Shown piece by piece: positions 8,818 to 18,399 of a DNA stretch of 64,000 nucleotides. The translations under genes were made by a program, and so were the position numbers. Every line of letters starts with the position of its first letter. The stretch's first letter is position 1. Origin of the DNA: Leadbetterella lacunae (GTDB taxonomy: Bacteria > Bacteroidota > Bacteroidia > Cytophagales > Spirosomataceae). Below the pieces are notes generated by a model. The model was not told where the DNA came from. It ran no database searches and saw nothing but the letters and a program-made list of their open reading frames with translations. The stretch lies in contig NZ_JBHRYQ010000001.1 of assembly GCF_042649125.1 (NCBI RefSeq), positions 2,232,001-2,296,000 on the forward strand. The letters are read 5' to 3'.

Positions 8818-10209
8818 ATGTCTACTACTAAAAAACTTCTTGTCTGTTTGGCTATTTTGAGTGGGTGCTTTTTTAAAGCAAGTGCTCAAAAAGTGACGGT
8901 GTGCAACATTCTGGTAAGTGGAAACCACAAAACCAAAACGGATATAATAATAAGAGAATTGGGATTTGACAATGACGATAGCCTTACGGTAAATAACCTC
9001 AAAAAAACACTTGAAAGAAGCAAGCAAAATATCATTAACACCAACTTATTTTTAAATGTAGAATATACCTACACCGTAAAAAACGACACATTAGACTTAC
9101 ATATAGGCGTAAAAGAGCGACTTTACACAATTGCACTTCCCATATTTTATTTAGCTGATCGAAATTTTAATGAGTGGTGGTATGACAGAAACCGAGATAT
9201 AACCCGGGTAACCTATGGCATAAATGCAAAGCACTTTAACCTAACCGGAAACAACGATCAGCTCCGAGTTAAGGCCTACGGAGGCTTTATTCCCTATTTT
9301 GAACTTTCTTATGGCAAACCGTACATAGACAAGCGAAAGCGGATTGGGCTAAGTGGTGGGGTATTTTATTCTACCCAGAGAACAATGCCTTACCAGTTAA
9401 AAAATGACAAACTCAATTTTTACAATTCTGAGGAGCGAATACGAAAACGCGTGGGTGCTTTCACTGAATTTACCTTGAGAAATGCCCTGTACCATTTTCA
9501 TTCCATATATGTGGGTTTCACCTCTATTTCTATATCAGATAAAATTGCCGAATTAAACCCAAACTACTTCGGCGATGGCGATGTAAAGCAAAACCTAGTT
9601 TCGTTTATTTACGATTATAAATTTGACAAAAGAGACAACCGACAGTATCCGTTGCACGGTCATGTTTTTTTGGCAAGGCTATCAAACAATATCATAAGAA
9701 CGAGTAAAACTTACGACCAAACATCCCTTTACTTGCTTTATAGTCAATATTTTCAACTAAAACCACGCTTGTTTTTAGAGAGTAGCTTGCGAGGCCGAGT
9801 GTCTAGCCCGAGAGAGCAACCCTTTGCCATACAAGGCGGCTTAGGATATGGCAATAACCTCGTGAGGGGATATGAATTGTATGTAATAAATGGCAATCAA
9901 AGTTTTGTTTCAAAAACCACCTTAAAGCACCAATCCTTTAAGAAAACCTTCGACATCAGCAGAATTATTAAAATGAAGCAATTTAATAGTTTCCCCTTGG
10001 CGGTGTACCCCAATGTGTTTTTTGATTTTGGGTATGTAAAAAACAATTTTAAAGAAGCTCAGTTTTCAAAACTTTCTAATAAAACACTGACAGGCAGTGG
10101 CTTTGGCCTTGACTTTGTCACATGGTATAACACCAACATAAAAATGTACTACTCATTCAATAACATTGGCGAAAAACGTTTCTTCTTTGGTATTCAACAA
10201 GATATCTAA
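8818..10209 (+). CDS. BamA/TamA-family outer-membrane protein with one POTRA domain
   Basis: A 463-residue protein with an Sec signal peptide (MSTTKKLLV start, cleavage after KASA). Residues about 25-105 form a POTRA-like domain (KVTVCNILVSGNHKTKTDII, then the L...R.N..NT.LF pattern SKQNIINTNLFLNVEY). The rest is a 16-strand-type barrel with FDKRDNRQYPLHGHVF, which resembles the D15/Omp85 strand motif, and ends in an aromatic-rich strand (RFFFGIQQDI). It probably inserts or exports proteins or lipids at the outer membrane. It is much smaller than housekeeping BamA, so it is an accessory Omp85 member. It is transcribed alone from the promoter at 8760-8793. Confidence 0.75.
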   Translation: MSTTKKLLVCLAILSGCFFKASAQKVTVCNILVSGNHKTKTDIIIRELGFDNDDSLTVNNLKKTLERSKQNIINTNLFLNVEYTYTVKNDTLDLHIGVKERLYTIALPIFYLADRNFNEWWYDRNRDITRVTYGINAKHFNLTGNNDQLRVKAYGGFIPYFELSYGKPYIDKRKRIGLSGGVFYSTQRTMPYQLKNDKLNFYNSEERIRKRVGAFTEFTLRNALYHFHSIYVGFTSISISDKIAELNPNYFGDGDVKQNLVSFIYDYKFDKRDNRQYPLHGHVFLARLSNNIIRTSKTYDQTSLYLLYSQYFQLKPRLFLESSLRGRVSSPREQPFAIQGGLGYGNNLVRGYELYVINGNQSFVSKTTLKHQSFKKTFDISRIIKMKQFNSFPLAVYPNVFFDFGYVKNNFKEAQFSKLSNKTLTGSGFGLDFVTWYNTNIKMYYSFNNIGEKRFFFGIQQDI

Positions 10210-10298
10210 TTAAAAACGAGGATTTATTAGTTAGAAATTCAAAAAAAAGTTAATATTGCTATTCCATTTTTCTATCCAAAAAGTAAAAAATAAAAAGT

Positions 10299-10754
10299 TT
10301 GGCTACCCCTAAGCTAAAGGCTACTCGTGTTAGCCCTAATATTAAGAAGTTCTTTGATAAAATCATTGAGCCCAAAACAGCATTTTTCAGAGGATTTCAC
10401 CTAGGAATCGAGACGAAAGAAATAAAGACAAAAGAGAAGTTTAAGCTTTTCGAAAAAGACTCCGACCATGTAGGCTACTCCTACGAAACCTCCAATTTTG
10501 AGATGGTGGATATCTTGTATTTTGAAGACGTCTTTAAGCGTTTGCACAAAATACATGTAGACATATATATGAACGATGAAAAAACCTCGGGTGAATTGTA
10601 TGGCCTGTTTTACGCCCATTTTGAAGAAGCCCATGGCACACCTAAAAAATATAAAGACCAGCAAGTTTTTGTAAGCGAAGAATACGGCACCGTGCGACTC
10701 ACACATATCATCAGCAGTGTAGAGCATGGCATAAGCATAGAGTTTTCGAAATGA
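10299..10754 (+). CDS. Hypothetical cytoplasmic protein
   Basis: A 151-residue soluble protein without signal peptide or membrane segment that I do not recognise. The frame is closed upstream by a TAA at 10284-10286, and the first in-frame ATG codes for residue 68, so translation most likely begins at TTG 10299 after an A-rich leader. The basic N-terminus (TPKLKATRVSPNIKKFF) and the composition are protein-like. A strong terminator follows the stop. Confidence 0.6.
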   Translation: MATPKLKATRVSPNIKKFFDKIIEPKTAFFRGFHLGIETKEIKTKEKFKLFEKDSDHVGYSYETSNFEMVDILYFEDVFKRLHKIHVDIYMNDEKTSGELYGLFYAHFEEAHGTPKKYKDQQVFVSEEYGTVRLTHIISSVEHGISIEFSK

Positions 10755-10776
10755 AAAAAAATATAAACCAATGAAC

Positions 10777-10811
10777 AGCCTTTGACAAAAAAATCAAAGG
10801 CTATTTTTTTT
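10777..10811 (+). terminator. Rho-independent terminator
   Basis: AGCCTTTGA (10777-10785) and TCAAAGGCT (10794-10802) form a perfect 9-bp stem with an 8-base loop, followed by eight T. It separates the hypothetical gene from mutL. Confidence 0.85.
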
Positions 10812-10898
10812 AGAAATAACTCAAGAATCTATTTTTAATTGGGAATTAAAAATCAAAAGCCCCAACTTTGCAACTTACTTTTTTGAGAAAACTTCGCT

Positions 10899-12743
10899 AT
10901 GGATATTATTCAATTACTTTCTGATTCTATCGCCAACCAAATAGCTGCCGGGGAGGTAGTGCAGCGACCTGCATCAGTGGTAAAAGAGCTGATGGAAAAC
11001 GCCATCGATGCCCATGCAAAGCATATTCAGCTAATAATAAAAGAAGCGGGCAAAACCCTCATTCAGGTAATAGATGATGGCTCAGGAATGTCAAATACTG
11101 ACGCCAGAATGTGTTTTGAAAGACATGCTACCTCTAAAATCAGAGAATCTGGTGATCTTTTTGCGATAAAAACCATGGGCTTTAGAGGTGAAGCTTTGGC
11201 CTCTATAGCCGCTGTGGCTCAAGTAGAACTAAAAACAAAGTGTGCCGAAGACGAGCTTGCTACCAGCATACGAATAGAAGGCTCCGAATTTAAATCTCAG
11301 GATTTTGTTCAAGGACCAACCGGCACAAATTTTATCGTAAAAAATCTCTTTTTTAATGTACCCGCTCGAAGAAACTTTTTAAAGAGCAATCCGGTGGAGA
11401 TGAAACACATCATAGAGGAGTTTCAACGTGTAGCTTTGGCACATCCCGAAATCAAGTTTTCGCTTTATCACAATGACATCGAAATCTATAATTTGCCCGA
11501 ATCCAAACTGAGCAAAAGGATTATAGATACTTTAGATAAAAACTACAGAGACCAGCTGGCCACTTGCCAAGAAGACACGCCGCTAATAAAAATCAGCGGC
11601 TACGTAGGCAAACCACAACTGGCGGCAAAACGCCGTGGCGACCAATATTTTTTTGTAAACCATCGGTTTATCAAAAGTTCATACCTTAACCACGCAGTTA
11701 CCAGTGCCTTTGAAGCTACTATAGCCCAAGGAACTCACCCATTTTATGTGATATTTATGGAGATAGACCCAAGTCATATTGATATAAATATTCACCCGAC
11801 CAAAACCGAGATAAAGTTTGACGACGAAAAAGCAATTTATGCGATTCTGAGATCCGCGGTTAAACAGGCCATTGGGGTTTACAATTTAACGCCAACCATA
11901 GATTTTGAGTCAGACATTAACTTTGGAAACATTACGCCACCGCCGGCATTGAAGTCTACCAAATTTGATTTTAACACTTCGAGTTCAATCTCAAATTTTG
12001 AGAGTAGGCCTAAGTTTGAGAAAGACCCACTGCAGACCGACAACCGCGACAACTGGCAGAAAGTATTTGAAGGCTTACCAAACAGAAGAGACCACGAAAC
12101 AGAAGACTCTGAAAATCAGCAAGTCATATTTGGAAGCAAAGCCAACAAATTGGCTGAAACCTCTCGCCTACCCATAGATGGCAAAGAAATTAATGCGATT
12201 CAGATTCATCAGCGGTATATTTTGACCCAAGTAAAAAGTGGCATTATGTTGATAGACCAACTGTATGCACATGAGCGGATTTTCTATGAAAAATATTTAA
12301 AAGAAATAAATACTCAACCGGGTGTATCGCAGCAGTTGTTGTTTCCCAAAACCGTTACCTTAAGCCCGATAGACTATGAAGTCAGCTTCGAAATCATCGA
12401 TATGATCAGAATGATTGGATTTAATGTGGAAGAATTTGGTCAAAACACCTACTTGATAAATGGCGTGCCCATAGAATATATGGACGAAGACGAGGCGGTG
12501 GCGTTTAAGGGAATAATAGAGCAATATAGAATAAACGAGAACCAAAAAGATACGAAAGAGGCACTTTCAAAGACTTTGGCAAAACGGGCCGCAAACAAAT
12601 CTCAAAAAACGCTAAACAAAGAAGAAATCTCAAATTTGATAAATAAACTATTTGAAACTTCTATGCCTTCGATAAACCCCGAAGGTAAGTCCACTATGAA
12701 AATATTGGATTTAAGTCAGATAGGAGCTTTAATTTCAAATTAA
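10899..12743 (+). CDS. mutL: DNA mismatch repair protein MutL
   Basis: A 614-residue GHKL ATPase that couples MutS mismatch recognition to strand processing. N-terminal motifs are clear: AAGEVVQRPASVVKELMENAIDA (shortened here as two adjoining motifs), VIDDGSGM, GFRGEALASI and GTNFIVKNLFFNVPAR. A linker spans roughly residues 340-430. The C-terminal dimerisation domain has LIDQLYAHER where endonuclease MutL proteins carry DQHAxxE, and no CPHGRP-like motif near the end, so nuclease activity is doubtful. ATG 10899 gives the standard MDIIQLLSDSIANQIAAGEV-type start. Confidence 0.93.
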   Translation: MDIIQLLSDSIANQIAAGEVVQRPASVVKELMENAIDAHAKHIQLIIKEAGKTLIQVIDDGSGMSNTDARMCFERHATSKIRESGDLFAIKTMGFRGEALASIAAVAQVELKTKCAEDELATSIRIEGSEFKSQDFVQGPTGTNFIVKNLFFNVPARRNFLKSNPVEMKHIIEEFQRVALAHPEIKFSLYHNDIEIYNLPESKLSKRIIDTLDKNYRDQLATCQEDTPLIKISGYVGKPQLAAKRRGDQYFFVNHRFIKSSYLNHAVTSAFEATIAQGTHPFYVIFMEIDPSHIDINIHPTKTEIKFDDEKAIYAILRSAVKQAIGVYNLTPTIDFESDINFGNITPPPALKSTKFDFNTSSSISNFESRPKFEKDPLQTDNRDNWQKVFEGLPNRRDHETEDSENQQVIFGSKANKLAETSRLPIDGKEINAIQIHQRYILTQVKSGIMLIDQLYAHERIFYEKYLKEINTQPGVSQQLLFPKTVTLSPIDYEVSFEIIDMIRMIGFNVEEFGQNTYLINGVPIEYMDEDEAVAFKGIIEQYRINENQKDTKEALSKTLAKRAANKSQKTLNKEEISNLINKLFETSMPSINPEGKSTMKILDLSQIGALISN

Positions 12744-12870
12744 TACTATTTTTTTGTGTGAGTGAAAGCCAAAAAGAACTTATAAAACGTTATATTGTTT
12801 TATAAACAAGCAATTTAATATTTAAGGACAAATTCCTTCAACAAAAAAATCAAAAACAGAACAACAAGGC

Positions 12871-13530
12871 ATGTTTGATAGATTAACCCCCTTAGTAAAA
12901 AACCTATTATTAGTAAACGTAATCATACATGTAGTAAGCATGATGTTACCCAGAGAATTTGTTTTCTCTCAGTTTGCGTTTTTTAACCCTTTACTACCAA
13001 ACACGGCAGATATTATAAACCCAAACTTTAAACCTTGGCAGTTTATATCGTACATGTTTTTACATGGAGGTTTTAATCACCTTTTTAGCAATATGTTTGC
13101 TTTGTTTATTTTCGGTCCGGCTCTAGAGGCCTTTATGGGCTCCAAAAAGTTCTTTGTTTATTATATGCTAACTGGTATTGGGGCTGCGTTTTTAAACACT
13201 ACGCTCAATTTTTATGAAATGAGCCAAATGATGGTTGACTCCGAACAATATTGGAGAGAAGCCGTAACACCAATGGTAGGGGCTTCTGGTGCGATTTTTG
13301 GTATATTGATGGCATTCGGTTTTTTGTTTCCAAATGTAGAAATGATGCTTTTGTTTTTTCCGTTTCCGATAAAAGCCAAATACTTTGTAACAATGTACGG
13401 TGTATTTGAGTTAATTCAGGGCACCGCAGGACTAGAATCTGGCATCGCCCACTTTGCACATTTAGGCGGATTATTAACCGGTTTTATTTTATTGAAGTTT
13501 TTTGGTTTTGGCAAACGATTTTATCATTAA
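12871..13530 (+). CDS. Rhomboid intramembrane serine protease
   Basis: A 219-residue polytopic protein with six predicted membrane helices. The rhomboid signature is intact: HGGFNHLFSNMFAL in helix 2, the nucleophile Ser in MVGASGAIFG, and the catalytic His in AHFAHLGG on the last helix. Rhomboids cleave transmembrane substrates in the inner membrane. The gene is followed after 30 bases by a second rhomboid-family gene that lacks the His, an arrangement suggesting an active/inactive pair. Confidence 0.9.
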   Translation: MFDRLTPLVKNLLLVNVIIHVVSMMLPREFVFSQFAFFNPLLPNTADIINPNFKPWQFISYMFLHGGFNHLFSNMFALFIFGPALEAFMGSKKFFVYYMLTGIGAAFLNTTLNFYEMSQMMVDSEQYWREAVTPMVGASGAIFGILMAFGFLFPNVEMMLLFFPFPIKAKYFVTMYGVFELIQGTAGLESGIAHFAHLGGLLTGFILLKFFGFGKRFYH

Positions 13531-13560
13531 ATTCGTACATAATAATATACAATTAAGAAA

Positions 13561-14460
13561 ATGAGAAGTGTCTTTGATGACATATTAAACGCATTTAGAA
13601 GAAAAGATAATCAAGTCATGCAGATTATCTTAATAGGACTATTTGTGTTCCTTCTAAAAACCATTTTAGACTTCGCGGTATCTTTTATGCCAGAGCCCGG
13701 CGTTTATCTTACTTTTTTACAACAAAACATAATACTCAACTCCAATGCAAAGACTTTTCTAAGTCACCCTTGGACTTTGGTATTTTTCCCTTTTACCCAC
13801 CACGGAGTTATCGATTTTCTATTTTCGGCATTGGCTTTATATTGGTTCGGTAGTCTTTTAAGTGATTTTTTGGGTGGACGAAAAACATTAGTCATCTATT
13901 ACTCTGGGGCCATTTTTGCCGCCTTGGCCTTCATTGTTATGCATTATATAGGCAATCTAATGAAAACTACCCCACAGGTTGACTTATATTTATATGGAAG
14001 CTCCACGGGTATGTATGCAATCCTTTTTGCTGCTGTTGCACTATTGCCCGATTATGAGATTAGTTTTTTTAGAATATTTATTAAACTAAAATATCTAGCC
14101 TTAGCATTCTTATTGCTTTCATTTTTAAACCCAACTAGTGGTTTATTAAATTTAATGGCAGCTACCTTCGGGTATCTACATGTTAAATTTCTGAGAACAG
14201 GCTGGAACCTAACTTCGCCTTTAGAATCCCTTATTGACTGGTTTAATGGACTGGGGAAGCCTAAGAAAAAAACGATGCATAAGAGTTTTTATAAAACTAC
14301 CGTGGGAGGAAACCAAGCCAATATGCAACTAGAAAACGAAGATTTATATCCCAATCAAGAACAAGTTGATTATCTCCTTGATAAAATCAGTGTAGGCGGG
14401 TACGACAGTCTTAGCAAAGACGAAAAAAACATTTTGCACAAAGCCAGCCAAAAAAAATAA
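13561..14460 (+). CDS. Rhomboid-family protein lacking the catalytic His (predicted pseudoprotease)
   Basis: A 299-residue polytopic protein with a cytoplasmic tail of about 80 residues. The Ser-containing motif YGSSTGMYAIL aligns with GASGAVYAIL, so the Ser is kept. The helix that should carry AHLGG reads LNLMAATFGYLHVKFL; aligning FGYLHVKFL with the family's FGFFYVKQL places Asn (or Ala) at the His position. The tail ends in EQVDYLLDKISVGGYDSLSKDE, resembling the short C-terminal domain found after Bacteroidota rhomboids. It is probably cotranscribed with the active rhomboid upstream (30-base gap). Confidence 0.8.
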   Translation: MRSVFDDILNAFRRKDNQVMQIILIGLFVFLLKTILDFAVSFMPEPGVYLTFLQQNIILNSNAKTFLSHPWTLVFFPFTHHGVIDFLFSALALYWFGSLLSDFLGGRKTLVIYYSGAIFAALAFIVMHYIGNLMKTTPQVDLYLYGSSTGMYAILFAAVALLPDYEISFFRIFIKLKYLALAFLLLSFLNPTSGLLNLMAATFGYLHVKFLRTGWNLTSPLESLIDWFNGLGKPKKKTMHKSFYKTTVGGNQANMQLENEDLYPNQEQVDYLLDKISVGGYDSLSKDEKNILHKASQKK

Positions 14461-14534
14461 GGCTAAAACTTAGCCGTAAAATCAAAATATTAGCACTTTA
14501 CTAAGACAGGTACAAATTTATATTTTATATATTG

Positions 14535-14542
14535 TACTTTTG
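14535..14542 (+). promoter_or_regulatory. Putative -7 promoter box upstream of dxs
   Basis: TACTTTTG matches TAnnTTTG and lies 72 bases upstream of the dxs ATG. No clear -33 box is visible, so this is a moderate call. Confidence 0.4.
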
Positions 14543-14614
14543 CCTACATTTGTTTAGTTATTTTAAACAAAATCAATAAATTTAAAGTTGATTTGAAATA
14601 AATAATACATTAGT

Positions 14615-16552
14615 ATGCTTATCAAACAAGGACCACTTCTCAACAATATTCAGTACCCTGAAGACCTCAGAAAACTAAAGCCCGAACAACTACATGAAGT
14701 AGCTGAGGAGCTTAGACAATATATCATCGATATGGTGTCGGTTCACGGCGGTCATTTCGGTGCGAGTTTGGGAGTTGTGGAACTTACAGTAGCACTTCAC
14801 TATGTATTTAACACACCAGATGATCAGCTGATCTGGGATGTGGGGCACCAAGCCTACGGACACAAAATACTTACTGGCAGAAAAGACAACTTTTACAGCA
14901 ATAGAATTTATGGCGGTATTTCGGGTTTTCCGAAAAGAAAGGAAAGCGAATACGATGCGTTTGGCGTAGGACACTCTTCTACCTCCATATCGGCGGCATT
15001 GGGAATGGCCATGGGCTCTATGCACAACAACGAACCCAATAGACAACATATAGCAGTAATAGGCGACGGAGCATTAACAGCTGGTTTGGCATTTGAAGGT
15101 ATGAATCACGCTGGGTCTATTAAAGACGCTAACATACTGATTATCCTTAACGATAACTGTATGGCCATAGACCCTAATGTGGGAGCCTTGAAAGAATACC
15201 TAACGGATATAACCACCTCTCCTACTTACAACAAAGTAAAAGACGATATATGGAATTTGCTTGGCAAAATGAGTCGTTTTGGTAAAAGTGCAAGAGATAT
15301 AGTAGGCAAAGTAGAAAATGCCATGAAAGGGGCGTTATTAAGTCAAAGCAATTTCTTTGAAGCCCTTAACTTGAGATATTTTGGCCCGATTGATGGACAT
15401 GATATTGATCACCTAACAGAAGTACTAAAAGACCTAAAAGATATACCAGGACCGAAAATATTACACTGCCTAACCGTTAAAGGCAAAGGTTATGGCCCTG
15501 CAGAAGTAGACCAAACCAAATGGCATGCACCAGGCCTGTTTGACAAAGTAACAGGTGAAATCCAGAAAAAAGTAAACGACAAACCTGTAGCCCCTAAGTT
15601 TCAGGATGTGTTTGGTCATACGATAGTAGAACTTGCAGAGAAAAATAAGAATATAGTAGGAATAACTCCCGCAATGCCTTCTGGCTCATCGCTCAATATA
15701 ATGATGAAAGCAATGCCAGACAGGGCGTTTGATGTGGGTATAGCGGAGCAGCATGCAGTTACACTTTCGGCCGGAATGGCAACTAGAGGCCTTGCGGTAT
15801 ACTGCAACATTTACTCTACATTTATGCAAAGAGCCTACGACCAAGTAATACACGATGTATGCTTGCAAGAATTGCCGGTTATTTTCTGTTTAGATAGGGC
15901 GGGATTTGCGGGAGCTGATGGTCCAACGCACCACGGAGCATACGACATCGCCTATATGAGGTGTATTCCAAATATGATTGTGGCATCGCCTATAAACGAA
16001 GAAGAGCTAAGAAATATGATGTTTTTGGCTCAGTCAGACGAAGTACAAACAGGCAAACAAGCCTTTACGATAAGATACCCAAGAGGAGAAGGCGTGATGC
16101 CGGATTGGAGAAAGCCTTTCTCTAAAATAACAATTGGTAAAGGTCAAAAACTTAAAGATGGGGAAGATTTAGCGATATTGAGTTTCGGCCCAATCGGAAA
16201 CCAAGCTACTTTAGCTATCAAAGACCTTGAAAAAGAAGGCATTTCTACCGCACACTACGACATGCGATTCGCCAAACCACTTGACGAACAAATGCTCCAT
16301 GAAGTATTCAGAAAATTTGATAAAATCATTACACTTGAAGACGGTTGCCTACAAGGTGGAATCGGATCTGCTGTCTTAGAATTTATGGTAGATCATGGAT
16401 ACACGGCTCAGCTAAAACGCCTTGGAATGCCCGACAGACTAGTAGAGCACGGTGAACAATATCAACTTTATGCAGAATGTGGCTACGACGCAGCCGGAAT
16501 TTTCAAAACTGCAAAGTCATTGACAAAGAAAGAACTTACTGTAAAATACTAA
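14615..16552 (+). CDS. dxs: 1-deoxy-D-xylulose-5-phosphate synthase
   Basis: A 645-residue thiamine-diphosphate enzyme that condenses pyruvate and glyceraldehyde-3-phosphate in the first step of the MEP isoprenoid pathway. Visible motifs are HGGHFGASLGVVELTVALH, WDVGHQAYGHKILTGR, the TPP-binding GDGALTAGLAFEGMNHAG with NDN downstream, FGPIDGHD, and the transketolase-type centre DVGIAEQHAVTLSAGMA with DRAGFAGADGPTHHG. Length is normal for the family. The start is a standard ATG and the gene appears monocistronic. Confidence 0.97.
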   Translation: MLIKQGPLLNNIQYPEDLRKLKPEQLHEVAEELRQYIIDMVSVHGGHFGASLGVVELTVALHYVFNTPDDQLIWDVGHQAYGHKILTGRKDNFYSNRIYGGISGFPKRKESEYDAFGVGHSSTSISAALGMAMGSMHNNEPNRQHIAVIGDGALTAGLAFEGMNHAGSIKDANILIILNDNCMAIDPNVGALKEYLTDITTSPTYNKVKDDIWNLLGKMSRFGKSARDIVGKVENAMKGALLSQSNFFEALNLRYFGPIDGHDIDHLTEVLKDLKDIPGPKILHCLTVKGKGYGPAEVDQTKWHAPGLFDKVTGEIQKKVNDKPVAPKFQDVFGHTIVELAEKNKNIVGITPAMPSGSSLNIMMKAMPDRAFDVGIAEQHAVTLSAGMATRGLAVYCNIYSTFMQRAYDQVIHDVCLQELPVIFCLDRAGFAGADGPTHHGAYDIAYMRCIPNMIVASPINEEELRNMMFLAQSDEVQTGKQAFTIRYPRGEGVMPDWRKPFSKITIGKGQKLKDGEDLAILSFGPIGNQATLAIKDLEKEGISTAHYDMRFAKPLDEQMLHEVFRKFDKIITLEDGCLQGGIGSAVLEFMVDHGYTAQLKRLGMPDRLVEHGEQYQLYAECGYDAAGIFKTAKSLTKKELTVKY

Positions 16553-16640
16553 GTTTAGACGCACTTTAATGGCTTGACAGACCTAGTACGGTAATATTAT
16601 CACGATATTTGTGCATAATTCTATTGTTCAAATTCTGCTG

Positions 16641-17552
16641 ATGAATATTTTTCGTACTTATAAAAGCAACCTTTTCTTAAATCTCTTACTTGTATACATA
16701 GTTTGGGGTAGCACCTACCTAGGTGTCAAAATAGGCATAAAAGAGCTTTCTCCTATGTTTCTGACGAGCCTTCGTTTTTTAGGAGGGGGAGTTTTACTCT
16801 TTATATTTACCCTTTTTGTAAGTGGTTTACCGAAATTTAAAGAAGCCAAAGGAAGTATTTTCATCGGAATATTACTTACAGGTTTTGGCACTACGGCAGT
16901 TTCCTACGGTATCAAATACATACCTTCGGGTGTAGTAGCACTTTTAGTGGCACTTTTACCTATCTGGACTTTCCTTCTCGACTTTTTTTTCTTTAGCAAA
17001 AAAGGCCCAAGTAAACTTGCTGCCAGCGGAATGCTACTCGGACTTTGTGGCGTACTTTTGTTATTTAACCCTTTTAAACAAGGCGACGACGCCGGACTCA
17101 CACAAGTGTTTCCTATTTTGGTTATATTTTTAGGTTCTATCGCTTGGGGCTTGGGTTCATTGCTCACCACACGCATAACACAGTCAAAAGGATTAACAGG
17201 CGTAAGTCTCCAAATGATGGCAGGTGGATTTGTTGCACTTTTGGCTTCTTTTATATTTGAGAATAACCACATCGAATCCTTAAAAAATATTCATCTTGAG
17301 ACCATCGGGGCATTAACTTATCTGATACTCATTGGTTCATATGTGGGTTACACGGCATATATTTGGTTAATAAATAATGCTCCACCCTTACTGACTTCGT
17401 CATACGCCTATGCCAATCCGGTGGTGGCCATGATTTTGGGTTATTACTTAGCAGATGAAGAGTTGAGCACCATGTCAGCAATGGCGGGTGTTTTGATACT
17501 AATAGGCGTGGTATTTATGACTTTAGGAAGAAAGAAAAAAGGAGAATTTTAA
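16641..17552 (+). CDS. EamA/DMT-family inner-membrane transporter
   Basis: A 303-residue protein with about ten hydrophobic helices in two EamA halves. The first contains LLVYIVWGSTYLGVKIGIKE and the second has SYVGYTAYIWLINNAPPLL and TSSYAYANPVVAMILGYYLADEEL, typical of RhaT/YedA-like metabolite exporters. Substrate is unknown. The frame could open at GTG 16611, but ATG 16641 gives the usual short cytoplasmic N-terminus and was chosen. It ends 15 bases before the ATPase gene, so cotranscription is likely. Confidence 0.85.
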   Translation: MNIFRTYKSNLFLNLLLVYIVWGSTYLGVKIGIKELSPMFLTSLRFLGGGVLLFIFTLFVSGLPKFKEAKGSIFIGILLTGFGTTAVSYGIKYIPSGVVALLVALLPIWTFLLDFFFFSKKGPSKLAASGMLLGLCGVLLLFNPFKQGDDAGLTQVFPILVIFLGSIAWGLGSLLTTRITQSKGLTGVSLQMMAGGFVALLASFIFENNHIESLKNIHLETIGALTYLILIGSYVGYTAYIWLINNAPPLLTSSYAYANPVVAMILGYYLADEELSTMSAMAGVLILIGVVFMTLGRKKKGEF

Positions 17553-17567
17553 CCTGAATATAAAAAT

Positions 17568-18359
17568 ATGATTATACAATCAGTAGGACTTAGGAATTTA
17601 CCAGAGACAGAGGCATTTCCTTTTAACTTAGACTTAATCAAAAACTTAGAAACCATAAAATTCAGCTCAAATGTAACATTTTTGGTTGGAGAAAACGGAT
17701 CAGGCAAATCCACACTTTTAGAGGCAATCGCGTATGCATCGAGAGTGCCAACAGCAGGAGGAATATCGATAGAAGACGACCCCCTAATGGAAGCAGCACG
17801 GAGCCTAGGAAATATGCTTTCGATACGCTATCAAGACCGAACAAGTGCTGGCTTTTTTACCCGTGCAGAAGACTTTATTGGTTTTGTAAAAAATATCCTT
17901 CGAAACTTGGCAGAGATAGACACCGAAATGCAGGAGATAAAAGACACCTGGAATGGAGGCGACCTAAACTTAGCACTTAAGCCATTTTTAGGCGAAAGAA
18001 AAGCCATAACCGATCGCTACTCGGAAAACCTCGATGCGATGAGTCACGGCGAAGGATTTCTTAAGTTTTTTATGGCTCGAATAACCGGAAAAGGCCTTTA
18101 CCTGATAGACGAACCTGAAGCGGCCCTTTCGCCTCAGAGACAGCTTTCGCTTATCTCGCTAATATTAGAAAAAGTAAAAACCGTAGACGCCCAGTTTATA
18201 ATTGCTACGCACAGCCCACTCATAATGGCCATACCAAACGCCAATATCCTAGAAATAAAAGAAGGGAAGATAAGCCCAATAGCATACAAAGACACCGAAC
18301 ACTACAAACTTACTCGCTCATTTTTAGACAATCCGGAGGTGTTTTTGAGGGAGTTATGA
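17568..18359 (+). CDS. AAA/ABC-type ATPase (COG3910-like)
   Basis: A 263-residue cytoplasmic ATPase without membrane segments. It has Walker A GENGSGKSTLLEAIA, an ABC-like signature region MSHGEGFLKFF, Walker B LYLIDEPEAALS and the switch His in IATHSPLIM. This is the compact single-domain predicted-ATPase type related to RecF/SMC-like ATPases and not an ABC transporter subunit with a fused permease. The role is unknown; no toxin or nuclease partner adjoins it, so a defence function is not supported. It follows the DMT gene by 15 bases. Confidence 0.8.
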   Translation: MIIQSVGLRNLPETEAFPFNLDLIKNLETIKFSSNVTFLVGENGSGKSTLLEAIAYASRVPTAGGISIEDDPLMEAARSLGNMLSIRYQDRTSAGFFTRAEDFIGFVKNILRNLAEIDTEMQEIKDTWNGGDLNLALKPFLGERKAITDRYSENLDAMSHGEGFLKFFMARITGKGLYLIDEPEAALSPQRQLSLISLILEKVKTVDAQFIIATHSPLIMAIPNANILEIKEGKISPIAYKDTEHYKLTRSFLDNPEVFLREL

Positions 18360-18399
18360 GCGTGGAGCAAATAAGAAATCATAAAAGATGAACAATTCT

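Noticed and set aside
17568..18359. ATPase as part of a defence system
   Set aside because: No nuclease, TIR or other effector next to it; it follows a DMT exporter gene.
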